A stretch of DNA of 47,988 nucleotides, from contig NZ_RWKQ01000037.1 of assembly GCF_003946885.1 (NCBI RefSeq), forward strand, positions 1-47,988. Reading direction: 5' to 3'. The notes under the pieces are model-generated. The model had not been told where the DNA came from and searched no databases. It was given only the letters and a program-made list of their open reading frames with translations. Origin of the DNA: Specibacter cremeus (GTDB lineage: Bacteria; Actinomycetota; Actinomycetes; Actinomycetales; Micrococcaceae). Numbering within the stretch: the stretch's first letter is position 1; each line of letters begins with the position of its first letter. The position numbers and the translations under genes are program-made. Positions 26,042-35,498 of this stretch are shown here, one piece after another.

Positions 26042-26908
26042 ATGACCGTGGACTTGGATATGCCCGGCTTCTTCAAGGACGCGGACACGGCATCCTTGAA
26101 TGGCCAGCGGTCGTACCTCAGGTTGAACCGCATCAGGCTGACCAGCGCGGTCGTGGGCACCGCCGGTGGCGTAGTCACGCTCTCCGACGGCCGGGTGGAC
26201 TACTCGGCGATCGTGGCGCTTGCCGGATTTCTCGTGGCTTTGGTGGCGGAACTGGTTCTGTCCTACCTGCAGCCAGAGAGGGACTGGTACGCGGGGCGCG
26301 CCATGGCCGAGTCAATGAAGACCATGGCCTGGCGTTACGCCGTCCACGGCGAGCCCTTCACGGACGGGCTGAGCGAAACGGAGCTACGGGGGCTCCTGCG
26401 ATCCCGGGTGCGACAGCTCACGATCAAGGGAGCCGATCGGGTGGCGATCGGCACCGACACCCCCCTCGTGACCGCGTCCATGCTGGCGCTCAGACGCAGC
26501 GACTTTGAGATGCGCCGGTCCAGCTACATCGAGCACAGGACCGCGGCCCAGCGCCACTGGTACGCGGGAAAGGCGGTATTCAACAAACGCCGCGCCCAGT
26601 TCTGGCGGATCGTGCTTGTGTCGGCGGAAATTCTTGCCGTGGCCCTGGCAACACTGCGGATCACCGGACGTCTTCAGGTGGATCTTGCCGGCGTCTGCGG
26701 GTCGGTGATTGCGGCCAGTGCGGCTTGGCTGGTGCTCAAACAGCACGCTCAGCTGGCCTCCGCATACAACACGACCAGCCGCGAGCTGGCGCTCCAGGAA
26801 GACATCCTGATTGGTACAGCCGAGGCGGACTGGCCCCGCGCTGTCGCTGATGCAGAAAAGGCCATCAGCCGGGAGCACACAATGTGGCTGGCCGGCCATG
26901 GAGGATGA
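26042..26908 (+). CDS. DUF4231 / SLATT-like four-TM membrane protein
   Basis: This 288-residue protein has two TM segments near its start (about 33-50 and 55-76), a long soluble middle region with DWYAGRAMAESMKTMAWRYAVHGEPF and a SYIEHRTAAQRHWYAGKAVFNKR segment, then two TM segments (about 195-214 and 220-238) and a short tail. WYxGRAxAES(L/M)K followed by WRY is the hallmark of DUF4231 / SLATT proteins. In other bacteria these are linked to nucleotide-signalling defence systems and proposed to form membrane pores. ATG 26042 was chosen over an upstream in-frame start because GGAAG lies 10 nt before it and the domain starts there. A TIR-CD225 protein follows 71 bp downstream. Confidence 0.85.
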   Translation: MTVDLDMPGFFKDADTASLNGQRSYLRLNRIRLTSAVVGTAGGVVTLSDGRVDYSAIVALAGFLVALVAELVLSYLQPERDWYAGRAMAESMKTMAWRYAVHGEPFTDGLSETELRGLLRSRVRQLTIKGADRVAIGTDTPLVTASMLALRRSDFEMRRSSYIEHRTAAQRHWYAGKAVFNKRRAQFWRIVLVSAEILAVALATLRITGRLQVDLAGVCGSVIAASAAWLVLKQHAQLASAYNTTSRELALQEDILIGTAEADWPRAVADAEKAISREHTMWLAGHGG

Positions 26909-26979
26909 CGACATGCCCTCCGCGCGGGACCCGGGTACCTCCGGCGATTTACGCAACTTCGACCTCACAGGGACATGAA

Positions 26980-28071
26980 ATGACCACGCCAACTGAATTT
27001 CCCCCGCCACCGACTGCCAACCGCAAGGTATTCATCTCCTATGCCCGCGAAGACAGGGGATCACTCGAGGAGATCCGGGAAGGCATCTCCGCGTTGCACC
27101 ACGAGTCATGGATCGACAGCAACCTCGACGGCGGGCAGGCGTGGTGGGATGTCATCCTTGAGCAGATCCGGCGGTGCGACGCGATGGTATTGGTGGTGTC
27201 CCCAAGCCTGCTGGAGTCGGAGGCGGCTGCGCGGGAGCGGGACTACGCCCGCCAGTTGGGCAAGCCGCTCATTCCGCTGGTCGTGGCCGCCGTCCGAAGT
27301 GACCTCCTGCCACCAGACATCGCCACACTCCAGTTAATCGACTACACCCGACACACTCCCCTCACCGGCGTGCAGTTCGCCAATGCCCTCTCTTCCGTCC
27401 GGACGGGTGTCCCCCTTCCGGAACCGCTGCCCGAACCACCCGCGGTCCCCGTTTCGTATCTTGGCGAAGTGTCCAATGTAGTTTTGCTGAAGCGCACCTT
27501 GTCGGCCGATGAGCAGTTCTCCATAGCGGCCAAACTCGCCGCGTCGTTGGCTCGTCCCAGGGAACACGACGCCGCCGCCGAATTGTTGCGACGACTCGAG
27601 GACAGGCCTGATCTATTCCACCAGACCGCCAAGGAAATTGAGAGGATCTGGCAGGAGGAGGCACAGCGTAAGGGGGCACGGGCGCCATCGCCTGAAACAG
27701 CCCGCGAAGCTGTAGTTGGCAGGGCGCAGGGCACGCCCCGCCCGGAGCCGCCGCTCACTCCGCCGCGGAATACCGGCGCCGCGTCCGGGCACCAGCAGGA
27801 GCAGGCTCCGCAGTTGGTACAGAGTGGCCCGTACCCGGGGGTGCCGGCCCAGCACTGGGGTTTGTCAATTGTCGCCCTGCTCCTGTTCCTGCCCTTGGGT
27901 GCCGCTGCCCTGTACTTCGCCTCGCAGGTCGCCAAACGCTGGGGTGCCGGCAATCCCGCGGGCGCGCTGGACGCCTCGAAGAAGGCCCGACTATGGGGGT
28001 GGGTCGGCATAGTCATCGGTGCATTCTGGTACCTTGTGCTCTACGGCTCGACGCATACGACTCCGTATTGA
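26980..28071 (+). CDS. TIR domain - CD225/dispanin membrane fusion protein
   Basis: This 363-residue protein begins with a TIR domain (about 15-135): RKVFISYAREDRGSLEEI, QAWWDVILEQIRRCDAMVLVVSPSLLESEAAARERDYARQLGKPLIPLVV. Glu86 sits where the catalytic Glu of bacterial TIR NADases lies (SxWxxxE; here SEAAARE, so the Trp is Ala). A helical middle (about 185-230) and a Pro-rich linker follow. Residues about 293-360 are a CD225/dispanin-type double TM segment: HWGLSIVALLLFLPLGAAALYFASQV, then ALDASKKARLWGWVGIVIGAFWYLV. TIR with CD225 at the C-terminus is unusual. ATG 26980 follows AGGGA. With the SLATT gene upstream it suggests a two-part membrane effector module, perhaps anti-phage. NADase activity is not certain. 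Confidence 0.85.
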   Translation: MTTPTEFPPPPTANRKVFISYAREDRGSLEEIREGISALHHESWIDSNLDGGQAWWDVILEQIRRCDAMVLVVSPSLLESEAAARERDYARQLGKPLIPLVVAAVRSDLLPPDIATLQLIDYTRHTPLTGVQFANALSSVRTGVPLPEPLPEPPAVPVSYLGEVSNVVLLKRTLSADEQFSIAAKLAASLARPREHDAAAELLRRLEDRPDLFHQTAKEIERIWQEEAQRKGARAPSPETAREAVVGRAQGTPRPEPPLTPPRNTGAASGHQQEQAPQLVQSGPYPGVPAQHWGLSIVALLLFLPLGAAALYFASQVAKRWGAGNPAGALDASKKARLWGWVGIVIGAFWYLVLYGSTHTTPY

Positions 28072-28149
28072 TAACCGTTTGGATCCCGCAACGACGGTGC
28101 GGCCAGGGCCCGGAAGGGACTCCCAGCAAAGCCCGGTACCCTTGATGGA

Positions 28150-28506
28150 ATGAGTGAGACGCCCCAAGTCCAGCCCGCCGGAGCCGATTCCGGAACCCCG
28201 GAAGTGCGCCAGATCAGCGTCCGGCGCGCGCCGAAGTTCGTCCCGTTCATGGTCGCCGGCGCCGTGCTGGGCATTCTGGCGGCCACCGTCGCGGCGGTTG
28301 CCGCACCGGGCAGCGAGGACTACAGCCGGGGCGCCGCGTTCGGCCTGTTCGCCGTCATGTTCGGGATCATCGGGCTCGGTCTGGGCTCCGCCGTGGCGCT
28401 GGTCATCGACCGGGTCAGCCTGCGCCGCAGCCAGCGCGCCATCGTCGAGCCGGTGCCGGATGCGGTGCCTGATTCCGGGCCGGAATCGGACGACGACGGA
28501 CGGTAG
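28150..28506 (+). CDS. Small two-TM membrane protein, unknown function
   Basis: This 118-residue protein has an N-terminal soluble part (residues 1-28), two TM helices (about 29-51, FVPFMVAGAVLGILAATVAAVAA, and about 62-85, AFGLFAVMFGIIGLGLGSAVALVI) and an acidic C-terminal tail (PDSGPESDDDGR). I recognise it as a type often found just ahead of purF in Micrococcaceae, but no function is known. TACCCT (28137-28142) lies 7 nt before the ATG, suggesting a leaderless transcript. Its stop is 44 nt before the purF start. Confidence 0.75.
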   Translation: MSETPQVQPAGADSGTPEVRQISVRRAPKFVPFMVAGAVLGILAATVAAVAAPGSEDYSRGAAFGLFAVMFGIIGLGLGSAVALVIDRVSLRRSQRAIVEPVPDAVPDSGPESDDDGR

Positions 28507-28550
28507 CGACTGCTTTCAACGCGCCCCTGCGGGCATGAGACAATTGTCGG

Positions 28551-30134
28551 GTGGCACGCGGAGACGGAAAACTATCCCATGACCTTCTACCCGGCGAAAA
28601 AGGACCCCAGGATGCCTGCGGCGTCCTCGGCGTCTGGGCCCCCGGTGAAGAGGTCGCAAAACTAACCTATTACGGGCTGTACGCGCTGCAGCACCGCGGA
28701 CAGGAATCGGCCGGCATCGCCACGAGCGACGGCAAGCGGATCAACGTCTACAAGGACATGGGCCTGGTGTCCCAGGTCTTTGACGAACCCACCCTGAACG
28801 CGATGACCGGGCACATCGCCATCGGGCACTGCCGGTACTCGACCACGGGGTCTTCCAACTGGGCCAACGCCCAGCCGACACTCGGCGCCACGTCCGCCGG
28901 CACGGTCGCGCTGGCGCACAACGGCAACCTGACGAACACGGCCGAGCTGCTGGAGATGGTGCTGTCCGACGGCGGCATGCCCACCGCGGGTGAGATGGCG
29001 CAGGGCAACACGTCGGACACGGCGCTCGTCACCACGCTGTTGAAGGGCGACGACGGGCGTTCGCTGGAAGAAACGGCCATGACGCTGCTGCCAAAGATCC
29101 ACGGCGCGTTCTCCTTCGTGTTCATGGACGAGGGCACGCTGTACGCCGCCCGCGACCCGCACGGCGTCCGCCCGCTGGTCCTGGGCCGGTTGCAGCGCGG
29201 CTGGGTCGTCGCCTCCGAGGGCGCCGCGCTGGCAACCGTCGGGGCCAGCTTCATCCGCGAGATCGAACCGGGCGAGTTCATCGCCATCGACGAGGACGGG
29301 GTGCGCACCCAGCGCTTCGCCGCGGCCACACCCGCGGGCTGTGTGTTCGAGTACGTGTACCTGGCCCGCCCCGACGCGACCATTGCCGGCCGCTCCGTGT
29401 ACGAGTCCCGCGTCGAGATGGGCCGCCAGCTGGCCCGCGAGAACCAGGCCGAGGCCGACCTGGTCATCCCGGTGCCCGAGTCCGGCACGCCGGCCGCCAT
29501 CGGCTACGCCGAGGAATCCGGCATCCCGTTCGCGCACGGCTTCGTCAAGAACGCCTACGTTGGCCGCACCTTCATCCAGCCCAGCGAAACCCTGCGCAAG
29601 CTCGGCATCCGGCTCAAACTCAACGCGCTGGAATCCGTCATCCGGGGCAAGCGGATCGTCGTGGTGGACGACTCGATCGTGCGCGGCAACACGCAGCGCG
29701 CCGTGGTGCGCATGCTGCGCGAGGCCGGGGCGGCCGCGGTGCACGTGAAGATCTCCTCGCCGCCGGTGCGCTGGCCATGCTTCTACGGCATCGACTTCGC
29801 CTCCCGCGCCGAGCTGATCGCCAACGGGGCGGCCATCGACGAGATCGCCGCGTCGATCGGCGCCGATTCGCTCGCGTACATCACCGAGGACGGCATGATC
29901 GACGCCACGAGGCAGCCGCGTGAACGCCTGTGCACGGCCTGCTTCACCGGCGTGTACCCCATCGAATTGCCGTCCAGCGACCGGCTGGGCAAGAACCTGC
30001 TCGAACGCACGCAGCCGGGCAACGCCACAACCTCCACGGGCTGCGACCCGGGTCCGGACGCCGAATTGGAAACGATGCTCACCGACGAGGACCGGGCGGC
30101 CGTTTCCGGCGCCCAGACGAAGGAGACCCCATGA
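28551..30134 (+). CDS. purF: Amidophosphoribosyltransferase PurF
   Basis: It makes phosphoribosylamine from PRPP and glutamine, the first committed step of purine synthesis. The 527-residue protein has a 22-residue propeptide ending before Cys23 (DACGVLGVW), the Ntn-glutaminase nucleophile. Glutaminase blocks are LQHRGQESAGIA and HCRYSTTGSSNWANAQPT; the PRPP-binding loop is RIVVVDDSIVRGNT near 369. Four cysteines in AGCVFEY, RWPCFYG and RLCTACFTG match the [4Fe-4S] cluster ligands of the Bacillus-type enzyme. The GTG start has GACAAT 6 nt ahead and no Shine-Dalgarno, so it is probably leaderless. The stop overlaps purM (ATGA). Confidence 0.98.
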   Translation: MARGDGKLSHDLLPGEKGPQDACGVLGVWAPGEEVAKLTYYGLYALQHRGQESAGIATSDGKRINVYKDMGLVSQVFDEPTLNAMTGHIAIGHCRYSTTGSSNWANAQPTLGATSAGTVALAHNGNLTNTAELLEMVLSDGGMPTAGEMAQGNTSDTALVTTLLKGDDGRSLEETAMTLLPKIHGAFSFVFMDEGTLYAARDPHGVRPLVLGRLQRGWVVASEGAALATVGASFIREIEPGEFIAIDEDGVRTQRFAAATPAGCVFEYVYLARPDATIAGRSVYESRVEMGRQLARENQAEADLVIPVPESGTPAAIGYAEESGIPFAHGFVKNAYVGRTFIQPSETLRKLGIRLKLNALESVIRGKRIVVVDDSIVRGNTQRAVVRMLREAGAAAVHVKISSPPVRWPCFYGIDFASRAELIANGAAIDEIAASIGADSLAYITEDGMIDATRQPRERLCTACFTGVYPIELPSSDRLGKNLLERTQPGNATTSTGCDPGPDAELETMLTDEDRAAVSGAQTKETP

Positions 30135-31279
30135 CCGCCACCGGTGCCCCGGAGCCGGCCGCAGGAATCACGTACGCCAGCGCCGGTGTTGACACCGAGG
30201 CCGGCGACCGCGCCGTCGAGCTGATGAAGGAGGCCGTCAAGGCCACCCACGGCCCATCGGTGATCGGCGGGTTCGGCGGGTTCGCCGGGCTGTATGACGT
30301 CTCCCGGCTGCTCACCTACAAGAGGCCGCTGCTGGCCACGTCCACGGACGGCGTCGGCACGAAGGTCGCCATCGCCCAGGCCATGGACATCCACGACACG
30401 ATCGGCTTCGACCTGGTCGGCATGGTGGTCGATGACATCGTCGTGGTCGGCGCCGAGCCGCTGTTCATGACGGACTACATCGCCACGGGCAAGGTTGTCC
30501 CGCAGCGGGTGGCGGACATCGTGCGCGGCATCGCGGCGGCCTGCAAAGTTGCCGGGACCGCCTTGGTGGGCGGCGAAACCGCCGAGCATCCCGGTCTGCT
30601 GGCCGCCGACGAGTACGACGTCGCCGGCGCCTGCACCGGCGTCGTCGAGGCCGAGGCGCTGCTGGGCCCGGAGCGCGTGCGTGCCGGCGACGTGGTCATC
30701 GCCATGGCGTCCTCCGGCCTGCACTCCAACGGCTACTCGCTGGTGCGCCGCGTCGTCAACCACGCCGGCTGGGCCCTCGACCGGCAGGTGTCCGAGCTGG
30801 GCCGCACGCTCGGCGAGGAGCTGCTGGAACCGACACGCGTGTACGCGGCCGACTGCCTGGACTTGGCCCGCTTCCTGCCCGTCACGGCCGACGCCGCCGT
30901 GCACGGCTTCAGCCACGTGACCGGCGGCGGCCTGGCCGCGAACCTGGCCCGCGTGCTGCCGCAGGGCCTGGTCGCCACCGTGGACCGTTCCACGTGGAGC
31001 CTGCCCGCCATCTTCAACCTCGTCGCCCAGCTGGGCAACGTGCCGCTGGCAGACCTGGAACGCACCCTGAACCTGGGCGTCGGCATGGTCGCGGTCGTGT
31101 CCGCAGACGCCGCCGACGCCGCCCTGGAGCGCCTGAACGGCCGTGGCCTGCCGGCCTGGGTCATGGGCACCGTCACCTCCGACGACGGCACGTTCGACAA
31201 GTCCGGACCGGACTACGTGCAGGGCGCCAAGGGTGTTGACGGCGGTGCCGTCCGCCTGGTCGGGAATTACGCCGCATAG
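30131..31279 (+). CDS. purM: AIR synthetase PurM
   Basis: It closes the imidazole ring, converting FGAM to AIR with ATP. The 382-residue protein starts at the ATG overlapping the purF stop, after AAGGAGA. Family blocks present are SAGVDTEAGDRAVELMKEAVK, GGFGGFAGLYDV, LLATSTDGVGTKVAIAQAM, DLVGMVVDDIVVVGAEPLFMTDYI, LVGGETAEHPGLL, SSGLHSNGYSLVRRV, GFSHVTGGGLAANLARVLP and FNLGVGMV-like NLGVGMVAVV. An upstream in-frame extension lies inside purF and was not used. Dispersed repeats begin 4 nt after the stop. Confidence 0.97.
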   Translation: MTATGAPEPAAGITYASAGVDTEAGDRAVELMKEAVKATHGPSVIGGFGGFAGLYDVSRLLTYKRPLLATSTDGVGTKVAIAQAMDIHDTIGFDLVGMVVDDIVVVGAEPLFMTDYIATGKVVPQRVADIVRGIAAACKVAGTALVGGETAEHPGLLAADEYDVAGACTGVVEAEALLGPERVRAGDVVIAMASSGLHSNGYSLVRRVVNHAGWALDRQVSELGRTLGEELLEPTRVYAADCLDLARFLPVTADAAVHGFSHVTGGGLAANLARVLPQGLVATVDRSTWSLPAIFNLVAQLGNVPLADLERTLNLGVGMVAVVSADAADAALERLNGRGLPAWVMGTVTSDDGTFDKSGPDYVQGAKGVDGGAVRLVGNYAA

Positions 31280-31282
31280 CGC

Positions 31283-31413
31283 CGGTGGTCGAGCCTGTCC
31301 TCGGTGGTTGAGCCTGTCGAAACCACCGGTGGTTGAGCTTGTCGAAACCACCGGATCTCGACAAGCTCGATCACCGGCCCCCGACTCCGGGTTTCGACAG
31401 GCTCAACCACCGC
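31283..31413. repeat. Dispersed repeat, cluster D
   Basis: Four forward half-sites of the type GGTGGTTGAGCCTGTCGAAA or GGTGGTCGAGCCTGTC, and two in reverse (ATCTCGACAAGCTCGATCACCG, GTTTCGACAGGCTCAACCACCG), lie just after purM. Opposed copies can fold into long stems, so the cluster could end the purFM transcript. Confidence 0.9.
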
Positions 31414-31480
31414 CGGGGAACAACAAAATCCCCGCGCGTCGCGCAGGGTGATTTCGTTGCGTTTGGAACGACGGGCGGAC

Positions 31481-31711
31481 CTAGCCTATGCGGCGGTTGT
31501 CCACTTCGTCGTCGTCGTCAAACTGATCGCCATACTTGTCTTCGTAGGCCGAGTAGTCCGGCTCCGCCGGAATCTCGGTGTGATGGCTCGGCGCACGCCT
31601 CGATGATGCACCGAGCTCGCGCTGCAGTGCTGAATAGTCAGTGTTCGGGGAGTAGTACTTGATATCCCGAGCCTGCTTGGTTGCCTTCGCCTTTTGACGG
31701 CCGCGCCCCAT
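31481..31711 (-). CDS. DUF3073 small protein
   Basis: This 76-residue protein starts MGRGRQKAKATKQARDIKYYSPNTDYSALQREL, the conserved N-terminus of DUF3073, a family found throughout Actinobacteria and usually near purM. The tail is acidic (EDKYGDQFDDDDEVDN). Function is unknown; the basic N-terminus and acidic C-terminus suggest binding to nucleic acid or a protein partner. ATG 31711 is chosen because the family always starts MGRGR and AAAGGGGGT precedes it on the minus strand. Convergent with purM. Confidence 0.93.
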   Translation of the reverse strand: MGRGRQKAKATKQARDIKYYSPNTDYSALQRELGASSRRAPSHHTEIPAEPDYSAYEDKYGDQFDDDDEVDNRRIG

Positions 31712-31976
31712 GGCGTGACCCCCTTTTACACTTGGACCGGAGGTGGTCGCCCAGGCTGTGGGCGAGGCTCCGGAATATTCGGTCAATTTGTCGTACCTAC
31801 AGGTTACATGGTTTCGGTCCGATTCGCCCGTTGGGCGCCGTAGATGGGCTGCAGGCCGGGACGCCGATTCCGGTGCCCCCGTCCCGGATATTCGGTAGAG
31901 TCAATTGGGTGGGGACGCGGACTTTCCGCGACCGCCAATCCCGGGCCCACGCGGCTTGCAGGAAAGGACGTCCGGC

Positions 31977-32734
31977 ATGAGCGACAATGAGAGCGCCCGG
32001 GACGCAGAACCCGGCCGGGACGCCGCCGGCCCGCCCCCTGATGAGTCCCTGCCGGACGCTGAGCCGGAGTTCAAGGAGCCGACCCTGGGCGCGGCGGAAA
32101 TCAGCGGCGACGTTGCCGAGGCCGTCGAGCTTGACGCTGTGGAGGCGGAAGCGGCACGGGTCGCACGAGAGGCGGAATCGTCCGCCGAAATGCCCGGGGT
32201 CGTGGCCGCCCAGCAAGAGCCGACCCCGGCGGAACCCGCCGCCGCACCCTCGGCGCCCGGCACGCATGTCAGCAAGGACGGCATCGGCTGGCACCGGCCC
32301 GAAACACCGTGGCAGCAGTCGGCCAGCGCGTGGCAGCCACGACCCACGACGTGGCAGTCGCCCGGCGAGAAGGCATCGGCGCCGCGCGCGGACCAACAGC
32401 CACCGGAGGGTGTGCCGCCGGCCGAGGGTCGTCCGGCGGCGGATCGCCCGGCAGCCGGGGCGCCGTCACCGGTGACACAGCAGCAGCCCGCGGGCAACCG
32501 GACGGCCATCATCGCGATCAGCGTCGTGGTCGGCGCCGTCGTCGTCCTTGGGCTGCTCGTGTGGCTGCTGATCACCGTCGTAGGGGGTCTGCTGTCGGGT
32601 GGCGGCGCGGCGGCCGGCGACGCCCCCGCGAAAACGTCCGCCGCCTACGTCTTCCAGGACGACGCTCCCCGCTGAAATGGCAAGCCGGCGACTGCCTGCG
32701 CGGCGAGAACATCACGACGTCCCTGCTGAACTAG
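31977..32734 (+). pseudogene. Septum-formation-type membrane protein, frameshifted and truncated
   Basis: The open frame runs to 32675 and encodes 232 residues: a long Glu/Ala/Pro-rich cytoplasmic part, one TM helix (AIIAISVVVGAVVVLGLLVWLLITVV, about 182-207), then GDAPAKTSAAYVFQDDAPR and a stop. In the next frame the sequence continues as LKWQAGDCLRGENITTSLLN to a stop at 32732-32734. LKxGDC is the start of the extracellular septum-formation domain of actinobacterial proteins of this build, and the rest of that domain is missing. So a frameshift near 32670 plus loss of the 3' end, right against the clpB stop, has disabled it. AGGAAAGGA precedes the ATG, and the N-terminal part may still be made. 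Confidence 0.6.
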
Positions 32735-35317
32735 CTACTTCCGGCCGACAGTCAGCCCGTCGAGGTCCTCTGCGGTGTCAACGACGACGGTGTCGCCGTC
32801 GCTGACCTGGCCGGCCAGCAACTCGCGGGCCAGCCGGTCCCCGATCTGCCGCTGTACCAGCCGGCGCAGCGGGCGGGCGCCGTAGGCCGGATCGTATCCG
32901 GCCATGGCCAGCCAGGCGCGGGCCCCGTCGCTGACGTCCAGCACGAGCCGGCGATCCTGCAGGCGACGCGCCAGTCCCTGGACCTGCAGGTCCACGATGC
33001 GGGACAGCTCGTCCACGCTCAGCGCGTCGAACATGACGATCTCGTCCAGCCGGTTCAGGAACTCCGGCTTGAACGAGGCGTTCACCACATCCATGACGGC
33101 CCGGTGCTTCGCCTCGTCGGTCAGCGTGGGATCCACCAGGAACTGCGAACCCAGGTTCGAGGTCAGCACCAGGATGGTGTTGCGGAAGTCGACGGTGCGG
33201 CCCTGCCCGTCGGTGAGGCGGCCGTCGTCGAACACCTGCAACAGTATGTCGAACACCTCGGGGTGGGCCTTCTCCACCTCGTCGAGCAGCACCACCGAGT
33301 AGGGGCGGCGGCGGACGGCCTCCGTCAGCTGCCCGCCCTCGTCGTAGCCGACATAGCCTGGAGGGGCGCCGACCAGTCGGGCCACGGAGTGTTTCTCCGA
33401 GTATTCGCTCATGTCGATGCGCACCATGGCGCGCTCGTCGTCGAACAGGAAGTCCGCCAACGCCTTCGCCAGCTCCGTCTTGCCGACGCCGGTCGGGCCG
33501 AGGAACAGGAACGAGCCGGTGGGCCGGTCCGGGTCGCTGATGCCGGCCCGGGCCCGGCGAACGGCGTCGGACACTACCGAGACGGCCTTGGCCTGGCCGA
33601 TCAGCCGGGACCCGAGCACCTGCTCCATCTGCAGCAGCTTCTGGCTTTCGGCCTGCAGCATGCGCCCGGCCGGGATGCCAGTCCAGGCGGAGATGACCTC
33701 GGCAATGTCATCCGCGGTGACCTCCTCGGCCACCATCAGGTCCTTCTTTTCCGACTCCTCCTCCGCGGCGGCCGCGTCCAGTTCGTGCTGCAGCGCCGGG
33801 ATTTCCCCGTACAGGATGCGCGAGGCCTGCTCCAGGTCGCCGTCGCGCTGGGCCTTGTCGGCCACGGAGCGCAGCTCGTCCAGCTTGGCCTTGAGCTCGC
33901 CGACCCGGTTCAGGCCGGCCTTCTCGGCCTCCCACCGGGCGTTGAGTGCGGCCAGTTCCTCCTTCTTGTCCGCCATGTCGGCCCGCAGCGCCTCGAGGCG
34001 CTCCACCGACGCCTCGTCCGTTTCGCCCTCGAGCGCCAGTTCCTCCATGGTCAGGCGGTCGACGGCGCGGCGCAGCTGGTCGATCTCCTCCGGCGCGGAA
34101 TCGATCTCCATGCGCAGCCGCGAGGCGGCCTCGTCGACCAGGTCGATGGCCTTGTCGGGCAGCTGGCGGCCGCTGATGTAGCGGTTGGACAGCGACGCGG
34201 CGGCCACCAGCGCCGAGTCGGCGATGGCGACCTTGTGGTGCGCCTCGTAGCGTTCCTTCAGCCCGCGCAGGATGCCGATCGTGTCATCCACGCTGGGTTC
34301 GCCGACGTAGACCTGGGCGAAGCGGCGCTCCAGGGCCGGATCCTTTTCAATGTTTTCGCGGTATTCGTCCAAGGTGGTGGCGCCGATGAGCCGCAGCTCG
34401 CCACGGGCCAGCATGGGCTTGAGCATGTTGCCGGCATCCATGGAACCCTCGGAGGCGCCGGCGCCGACCACCGTGTGGATCTCGTCGATGAACGTCACGA
34501 TCTGCCCGTCGGAGGCCTTGATCTCCTCCAGCACGGCCTTGAGCCGTTCCTCGAACTCGCCACGGTACTTGGCCCCGGCCACCATGGCCCCGAGGTCCAG
34601 GCTGATCAGCGACTTGCCGCGCAGGGATTCCGGCACGTCGCCGGCGACCATGCGCTGGGCCAGGCCTTCGACGACGGCGGTCTTGCCGACGCCGGGCTCG
34701 CCGATGAGCACCGGGTTGTTCTTCGTGCGGCGGGAAAGCACCTGGATGACCCGGCGGATCTCCGCGTCGCGCCCGATCACGGGGTCCAGCTTGCCGGAGC
34801 GGGCGATGGCGGTCATGTCGGTGCCGAACTTCTCCAACGCCTGGAACGTGTTCTCCGGGTCGGGTGTGGTGACCTTGCCGTCGCCGCGCACCGCGGGAAG
34901 CGAGGCCTCCAGGGCCTGCCGGGTGGCACCCGCGCCGCGCAGGGCACGTCCCGTCGCACCGGCGTCGTCCGCCAGCCCCAGCAGCAGGTGCTCGGTGGAG
35001 ACGTAGCTGTCCCCCATGCGCTCGGCCGCCTGCTGGGCCGACTGGACCACGAGCAGGGTGTTGCGGCCCAGCTGGGCCTGCGCCACCGACGTCCCGGACG
35101 ACGACGGCAGGTCGCGGATGGCGGTGCTGGCCGCGACGGAGACGACGTCGGGGTCGATTCCGGCCGCCTTGAGCAGCGCGACGGCGACGCCCTCGCGATG
35201 GTCCATGAGGGCCTTGAGCAGGTGGGCCGGCTCGACGGTCGGGTTGCCGGCGGTCGAGGCGTTCATGGCTGCCGCGGAGAGAGCCTCCTGGCTCTTCGTG
35301 GTGAATTTGGTGTCCAT
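32735..35317 (-). CDS. clpB: ClpB disaggregase chaperone
   Basis: This 860-residue AAA+ hexamer subunit works with DnaK to rescue aggregated proteins. Parts in order: Clp N-domain ([18 protein letters not shown] start), first AAA+ with [15 protein letters not shown] and the [18 protein letters not shown] segment, the coiled-coil middle domain rich in Glu and Leu (about 405-530), second AAA+ with [57 protein letters not shown], and a C-terminal small domain. ATG 35317 was chosen over one 11 codons upstream because AAAGGAGCGC precedes it and ClpB proteins start [12 protein letters not shown]. An inverted repeat at 35363-35387 looks like a HAIR element bound by HspR. Confidence 0.98.
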   Translation of the reverse strand: MDTKFTTKSQEALSAAAMNASTAGNPTVEPAHLLKALMDHREGVAVALLKAAGIDPDVVSVAASTAIRDLPSSSGTSVAQAQLGRNTLLVVQSAQQAAERMGDSYVSTEHLLLGLADDAGATGRALRGAGATRQALEASLPAVRGDGKVTTPDPENTFQALEKFGTDMTAIARSGKLDPVIGRDAEIRRVIQVLSRRTKNNPVLIGEPGVGKTAVVEGLAQRMVAGDVPESLRGKSLISLDLGAMVAGAKYRGEFEERLKAVLEEIKASDGQIVTFIDEIHTVVGAGASEGSMDAGNMLKPMLARGELRLIGATTLDEYRENIEKDPALERRFAQVYVGEPSVDDTIGILRGLKERYEAHHKVAIADSALVAAASLSNRYISGRQLPDKAIDLVDEAASRLRMEIDSAPEEIDQLRRAVDRLTMEELALEGETDEASVERLEALRADMADKKEELAALNARWEAEKAGLNRVGELKAKLDELRSVADKAQRDGDLEQASRILYGEIPALQHELDAAAAEEESEKKDLMVAEEVTADDIAEVISAWTGIPAGRMLQAESQKLLQMEQVLGSRLIGQAKAVSVVSDAVRRARAGISDPDRPTGSFLFLGPTGVGKTELAKALADFLFDDERAMVRIDMSEYSEKHSVARLVGAPPGYVGYDEGGQLTEAVRRRPYSVVLLDEVEKAHPEVFDILLQVFDDGRLTDGQGRTVDFRNTILVLTSNLGSQFLVDPTLTDEAKHRAVMDVVNASFKPEFLNRLDEIVMFDALSVDELSRIVDLQVQGLARRLQDRRLVLDVSDGARAWLAMAGYDPAYGARPLRRLVQRQIGDRLARELLAGQVSDGDTVVVDTAEDLDGLTVGRK

Positions 35318-35362
35318 GAGCGCTCCTTTCCGAGCATTCGGGTCGTGCATGCATAGATGACG

Positions 35363-35387
35363 AAGTTGAGTCTACTACGCTCAACTT
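35363..35387. promoter_or_regulatory. HAIR-like operator upstream of clpB
   Basis: AAGTTGAG-N9-CTCAACTT is a perfect 8-bp inverted repeat, 46 nt before the clpB start. Its core TTGAG-N9-CTCAA equals the HspR-associated inverted repeat (CTTGAGT-N7-ACTCAAG). HspR repression of clpB is known in Streptomyces and mycobacteria; here it is inferred. Confidence 0.75.
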
Positions 35388-35460
35388 TAGTTTCCGCCGT
35401 CACCCCGGCGTGTTTTTGCCGACGGCGAAAGCCGCCGGTGCGGTGGTCTTGACCGGGCCC

Positions 35461-35491
35461 TTGACCTTGACGCAGCGTCAACCTTTAACGT
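35461..35491 (+). promoter_or_regulatory. MerR-type promoter of the TipA-like gene
   Basis: TTGACC (35461-35466) and TAACGT (35486-35491) are 19 bp apart, the long spacing typical of MerR-controlled promoters. The spacer holds the palindrome TTGACG-CAG-CGTCAA (35467-35481). The -10 box ends 7 nt before the ATG at 35499, so the transcript is probably leaderless. Autoactivation is expected by analogy. Confidence 0.7.
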
Positions 35492-35498
35492 GGATGGC

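Noticed and set aside
33104-35356. Plus-strand frame of 750 codons opposite clpB
   Set aside because: Shadow frame of a clearly conserved gene; no family features.
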